Positions 59,978 through 64,000 of a DNA stretch of 64,000 bases are shown piece after piece. The DNA comes from Stenopsyche tienmushanensis (taxonomy: Eukaryota > Arthropoda > Insecta > Trichoptera > Stenopsychidae): NCBI GenBank assembly GCA_008973525.1, contig WACJ01000072.1:186001-250000 (forward strand), read 5' to 3'. The first letter of the stretch is position 1, and the number at the start of each line of letters is the position of its first letter. A program made the position numbers and the translations under genes. The notes beneath the pieces are model-generated. The model saw only the letters and a program-made list of their open reading frames with translations. It did no database searches and was not told where the DNA came from.

Positions 59978-60452
59978 TAGGGAATCCAATCCCGGGATCC
60001 GGGACAGTTTTAGGTACTTATGAATCCCGGGATTAGTAAACGTAATCCCGAAAAATCCGGGATTGAAATTTTTATCTAACAGAAATCGTACACCTCACCA
60101 GCACGATGAAGGCTACTAAATCGAGACATTCCCGACGAAATCTGGACGCTTGGAAACAGTGGCGTAATTACTAATTGGCGAACTTAGGCGGCGCATAGGA
60201 GCAGTGACTGTCTAATCTATGTATACATATATAGGGTACATGTATGTTTTTAAAATTGTTATAGTAACCTTTCCCTACCGGTGATGTATTTACTACATCT
60301 CGACTCTAATAATGGGAATATCGATATGAAATATAATAGATACGGGGTTCAATTTTTTTGTATTTCTCCTTAATATAATTACGAATCACATCAAAGTATT
60401 ATAGTATATAAATATTCATCTGCAGCGACGGAAATAAATAATTTGTCGGGAA
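59978..60452 (+). mobile_element. hAT element, copy 2 (left end and leader only)
   Basis: Begins TAGGGAATCCAATCCCGGGA like copy 1 and stays alike for about 475 bp to GAAATAAATAATTTGTCGGG, where homology stops abruptly. Subterminal CCCGGGATT and AATCCCG words recur in the first 90 bp. It keeps about 80 bp (roughly 60,050-60,132) that copy 1 lacks. No transposase coding follows; the rest is deleted or diverged. Confidence 0.7.
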
Positions 60453-63400
60453 ATTACGACCAAAGATTAAAAAATCTATTTCGACAACTGTGACACTTAG
60501 GACATGTGACCTATGTGTGAAACGTAGAAAAAGACCCCCCTAACCCCCAAAAAATATATATTTGAAAGGAATGATGAGGGCCATTGACGCGGTTCTAAAA
60601 AAAAACGATAAAAAATATTTGGCTAACAAAAAGGGGAGCATAAATACGCTGAGCTTTATTGGACAGCCTAATAAAATTGGACATTGTTTGTTCCATTATT
60701 CAAATTTCAGAACAAATGGATTTTATTATTCGAAATATAAAGGGAATTTAAAGGTAAACGATGCTATAAAAAGATAACGCTCTCATTGGAAGGACCAATT
60801 CAGATGTGCAAATTCGTATTTGTCTGCTTATTATAAGTTAATATATTTTATCTATTCGATTTATTTGGATGTTTAAAGTCACGATGATTCCATTAATCAA
60901 ATTTTCCCAGCATTAATCAGATAAAACGAAACAAAGTTGGACGCAATACAAGAAGATTTCATAGACGACTTATTACATTAAATGGCGTTGCTTCCCGGAG
61001 CGGAAATTCTCGAAAGACTGAAGCAATCATCGTTTGCAGCGTGTCGTTTTCTGACAAATTCATTATCCAGTTTGCTTTGGCGTGCACGCAAAAAAAGATG
61101 TTCACGTGCGTGCAGACGTGCGTTAATGAAAATTATGAATATTCCGGAAATTACAAAGCAGTAGAAAGTTTTTTTTTTAGCGTGCAACCAAAAGAAAAAG
61201 CGATTGTGACTGTTCAATGATGTCACGATTTGCTAAACAACAATGCCACGCATGGACTGTTTATTGATGTGATAAAAAAGCAGACAGCAGATAAACATGC
61301 CCTGCGACCGCAAACAGGTGTTTCTCAAATGACGTAATTATGTATGAGGAGGCAAAAAATCAATCTATGCGAGATCTTTGTGAACCAGTGATAAATATTC
61401 ATAGGTCGGCAGCGATTGCTCTTTGAGCCCATGGAAATTAATTTCAAGCATTACAATAGTCAAATTCCTAGAAGCATTTTGTTCGCAACTAATTTCCAAG
61501 CACAATGGGGCGGATAATGCGTAACGTTACTATTCCACATATTACATTGATTGAAAATAATGCGCAGATAGTTGCGGAGTCATACGGACGCTGAGAGGGG
61601 AGGAGAAACGGAAATGAGTGAGAAAAACGGGAAAAAGTTTTCCGTCGGACACAAAATTGGACTTCACTATTCTTCGGGTGAGGGCACTTCCGAAGGAGGA
61701 GACGAGATGAGGGGCAGTTTGCGTGATAGGTCACAAAACAGCCGACATCTTAGGCAGAATAGAAATGGACCGATCGATAATGTGCTTCCGATGAAATTCT
61801 CCACTAAATCACCCCTAACAAAGTTAAAGATTCAATTTATTGTCCGGGAATAGAAATAAAACTCGTTATACATTCCAGTCGGCGGGGGAATTATACGACA
61901 ACCGGACACACAGTGCATTATTTACACACGTGGTCTCAGATCCTGGCGTCGACTTCTATTTTGAAGTTTGAATGCATGGCATTTCTGGAAGAGATCTTTG
62001 ACCTACGTACACTGTCGTGGGATATAAACTCGACTTTATATAAGTCAAAAAAAAAAAACATCAAAGTACAGACTGTTAATTCATACACATGGTATAAGCA
62101 TAGATCATATATAATTATGTAGAGACAATGCCAAGTATTAGTATAGTGTAATTAGAGCCTGTACTCTAATTATAAAGGTTCAGATTAAAGTCCAGATTAT
62201 GGAGATAAATCTAATCATTTCAACATATTTGAAAAATCAAACGCATTAATATTTCCGATTGATCAGCTCAATTTTTCCCTAGAAAATGACGCTATGCAAC
62301 GCATTTATCATCTGAATAGTGTAAAAGGACGAAGACGTACTTAATTAAGTAACGAAAACTCAAATAATAATACACTAAATACACTACCTGTCCATAGAGC
62401 ATTGAATTTAAATGTGTATGTCAGTCTGTCTGTTTTCAGTGCAATGTCATAAACTGAATATAAAAATCTGCCTTGCAATAGTTCTTAATATCAGAATACA
62501 ACACTCAAAATAAGTCATATCTCACTAATATAACTTATGGGCGGATTCCACGAGCGCGGTTTCTTATGCATGGTTTACTAGCATGCCGATTATTGCAGTG
62601 AAGTGACCACACGTTTAGGCTCATAATCGAATAGCATTAATCTCGAATCAATATGATTTTCTAACTTTTACATGTACATTTATCAAATTCGTTCTTACAC
62701 AGTGAAAACTCGTCGTAGCGGATTACCAAATTTATATAAAAATATACCTTTGTTATTCATTACTTAGCGTTCTTTGCTCTCGCCCCCGGGAGACCAGCCA
62801 CAATCAAACATTTTACTTTACATCAATTATTTATACAAAAAAAGAGTAGAGGCACAGAAAGGGCGCAGAAGGGAAAGTGTCCAAAAATAGCCCCTCCGTA
62901 TCGATAAAGGAGTGGAATTAAGGACAAAAAATAAGTACGCAATGCGGGCCTCGCGGGGTTACAAAATACACCAAAACATTGAGATTTATCACACATAATT
63001 AATGTGGTCGTTGACGACCTCTGGCATGGATTGCATTCGAAATGCATTTACTTGGTGAGATTCCGTATTTCGAGTCACGTAGCAGTGGCGACGCATGTGC
63101 AACAGTTTATAAATAAGGCAATACGTAGAGCGAGGACAAACAGTAGTGCAAGAAGTGGGATGCACTGCAATCCGTAATGACAAACGAACGGTGCTACGTG
63201 CTGAACACGCCTGCAGGCTTTCTAGAGCGTTAAATGCTGGGACGTTATGTGTAATCAATACGTTGCTACCACCCTCTCCGCATTTGCCATTATTAACAGG
63301 AGCACGACAATTAATCGTATCAATCGGTATTGAAGATTTTTAAGATATTTTAAGATATCTAGTTGACGAGCTGATCGAACAAACCTAAACACACAGACCA

Positions 63401-63736
63401 AGACAAGAAAAAATATTCAAATCAGATAGATAAATAGAAGGTCTTAGTAAAATAATGAAGACCTACACAAGGCATCAATATATTATGGGTGTACCGCATG
63501 AATTCGTAAGTGAGAAGTATACGAGATATTGTGCGCAGTTTTAACACGTAATTGTTATCTTCAAATAAGAATCAAAACTTGAAAGCTTATATCAACGTAA
63601 ATCGATTTTCATAAGAGATTTTCTCAAAGATGAAAGATTTTTGTAGGGTGATATGCCGTTTTCTTTTTAAGAATGTTCAGTTATGGGCGAATCTGTCTGA
63701 CTTCAGTATTGATAATTTCAGAAGTAGGATATGTAA
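60453..63736. other. Stretch without a recognised gene
   Basis: AT-rich. An ATG frame of 79 codons at 61,615-61,853 (starts MSEKNGKKFSVGHKIGLHYS, rich in Gly, Ser, Arg) is followed within a few bases by AATAAA, but no domain or conservation can be claimed. Other frames (60.56, 61.91, 62.82, 63.15 kb) are unrecognised. Confidence 0.35.
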
Positions 63737-63940
63737 TGAGCTGCTATACCGTTCATCAGATTGCGATAAAACTTCGTTCACTTATTGCTGATGATTGCGC
63801 GAGTGACATAGGCATAGTCTAATATATAAAAATCAATGTTTGTTTGTCCGTATTTAATGGACTTCCATATCGTTCATCCAATTGCGATAAAACTTTGTCA
63901 AATTACTGTTTATACTTGTGGAAATAACATAAGCATATTA
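63737..63940 (+). repeat. Family A: Helitron-like repeat, copy 3
   Basis: Shows the tandem arrangement most clearly. A first block runs from CATCAGATTGCGATAAAACT to TGACATAGGCATAG; then TCTAATATATAAAAATCAAT starts at 63,818 and the second block runs from TTGTTTGTCCGTATTTAATG to AATAACATAAGCATA. The body with GTTGGCGCATATTGGTC is absent or starts differently. Confidence 0.6.
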
Positions 63941-64000
63941 ATAATATTGTACCGATTCGAGGTTAACGGAGATGAAGTTGTAAAAATTCGACAAGACACA

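Noticed and set aside
61572..61853. 93-codon frame with internal ATG and nearby AATAAA
   Set aside because: AATAAA is frequent in AT-rich DNA; low-complexity Gly/Ser/Arg content and no promoter, acceptor or homology.

Overview
The window looks like gene-poor nuclear DNA from an arthropod, most likely an insect. It is AT-rich, has no long open reading frame, and has no operon-like structure. It carries relics of mobile-element groups typical of insect genomes: mariner, hAT, pogo/Tigger, R1-clade LINEs, a LINE-like repeat with a (GAT)n tail, and Helitron-like repeats. I could not identify a species. No intact protein-coding gene was recognised; most open frames of 60-130 codons look like chance or lie inside repeats.

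Layout. Positions 1-13 kb hold a (GAT)n-tailed LINE-like repeat at the left edge, pogo/Tigger-type short elements (1.05-1.45 kb and 7.96-8.46 kb), a palindrome-bearing repeat (5.1 kb), a possible terminal exon (6.7-7.1 kb) and an unassigned GC-richer block (10.6-11.4 kb). At 13-30 kb are Helitron-like repeats (12.9 and 29.7 kb), one mariner end (15.9 kb), a hAT-like element (16.8 kb), an R1-clade LINE fragment joined to the palindrome repeat (18.3-19.2 kb) and a second (GAT)n repeat (22.5 kb). At 36.6-38.0 kb is a dense stack of DNA-transposon relics: two MITEs, a duplicated IS630/Tc1 transposase motif and a hAT copy. Parts of it recur at 59.7-60.5 kb. At 43.2-44.9 kb a mariner with both ends and TA duplications contains a 688-bp R1-type LINE fragment flanked by a 15-bp target-site duplication. 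A 1,219-bp solo LTR with a 4-bp ATAC duplication lies at 54.9-56.1 kb.

The most interesting host signal is on the minus strand at 45,355-45,411. A strong polypyrimidine tract and CAG run directly into GTAAGT, and 57 nt later AAG|GTATGT follows. This is the arrangement of a recursive splice site with a small exon. It suggests that at least part of this window is a very long intron of a minus-strand gene whose main exons lie outside. That is inference and needs RNA data.

No CRISPR array, rRNA or convincing tRNA was seen. Letter names for repeat families (A-G) are local to this annotation and rest on copies compared by eye within the window.
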